From Acidobacteriota bacterium (GTDB lineage Bacteria > Acidobacteriota > UBA4820 > DSQY01), in NCBI GenBank assembly GCA_021814085.1, contig JAKAJA010000113.1, positions 1 through 6,219 of the forward strand: a stretch of DNA of 6,219 nucleotides, written 5' to 3'. The notes beneath the pieces were generated by a model, which saw only the letters and a program-made list of their open reading frames with translations, was not told where the DNA came from and did no database searches. The translations under genes were made by a program, and so were the position numbers. Below, piece after piece: positions 6,214-6,219 of this stretch (positions are counted from its first letter, which is position 1; every line of letters begins with the position of its first letter).

Positions 6214-6219
6214 GGGGTG

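Overview
The window is GC-rich bacterial chromosomal DNA with tightly packed housekeeping genes. It holds two coding blocks that face each other. I see no rRNA, tRNA, CRISPR array, insertion sequence, phage gene or plasmid function. The gene set (rRNA modification enzymes, a tripeptidase, alpha/beta hydrolases, a zincin-like metalloprotein) does not identify the organism. High GC, GTG and apparent CTG starts and clear Shine-Dalgarno (SD) sites fit a GC-rich Gram-negative lineage such as Acidobacteriota or Desulfobacterota, but that placement is a guess.

Plus strand, 2-2208: the nearly complete 3' part of rsmB (16S rRNA m5C967 methyltransferase) runs into an alpha/beta hydrolase. The hydrolase seems to begin at a CTG codon that overlaps the rsmB stop and sits behind a perfect SD. 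The two are translationally coupled.

Minus strand, 6219 down to 2216: reading leftward, pepT (peptidase T), a YgjP/DUF45-type metalloprotein and a second alpha/beta hydrolase form a probable operon, the last two overlapping. After a 165-bp gap comes an RluA-family pseudouridine synthase. The gap contains an island of about 75 bp that is over 80% A+T. It carries a plausible minus-strand promoter whose -10/-35 spacer holds a perfect 12-bp palindrome. The synthase ends 7 bp from the end of the plus-strand hydrolase, so the two blocks converge with no room for a terminator between them.

The most interesting non-coding signal is the 85-bp leader of pepT at the right edge. The string CCCAGAGGG, then seven bases, then ATG occurs twice on the minus strand: once for pepT and once 66 nt upstream for a 14-codon ORF (MARRRPLVLPFPFP). 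A perfect 8-bp inverted repeat would bury the SD of the small ORF, and its distal arm is also complementary to the pepT SD. This looks like a possible leader-peptide or translational attenuator arrangement for pepT. It is a hypothesis from sequence only. The protein-coding content itself is conventional; I found no evidence of a new defence or mobile system.
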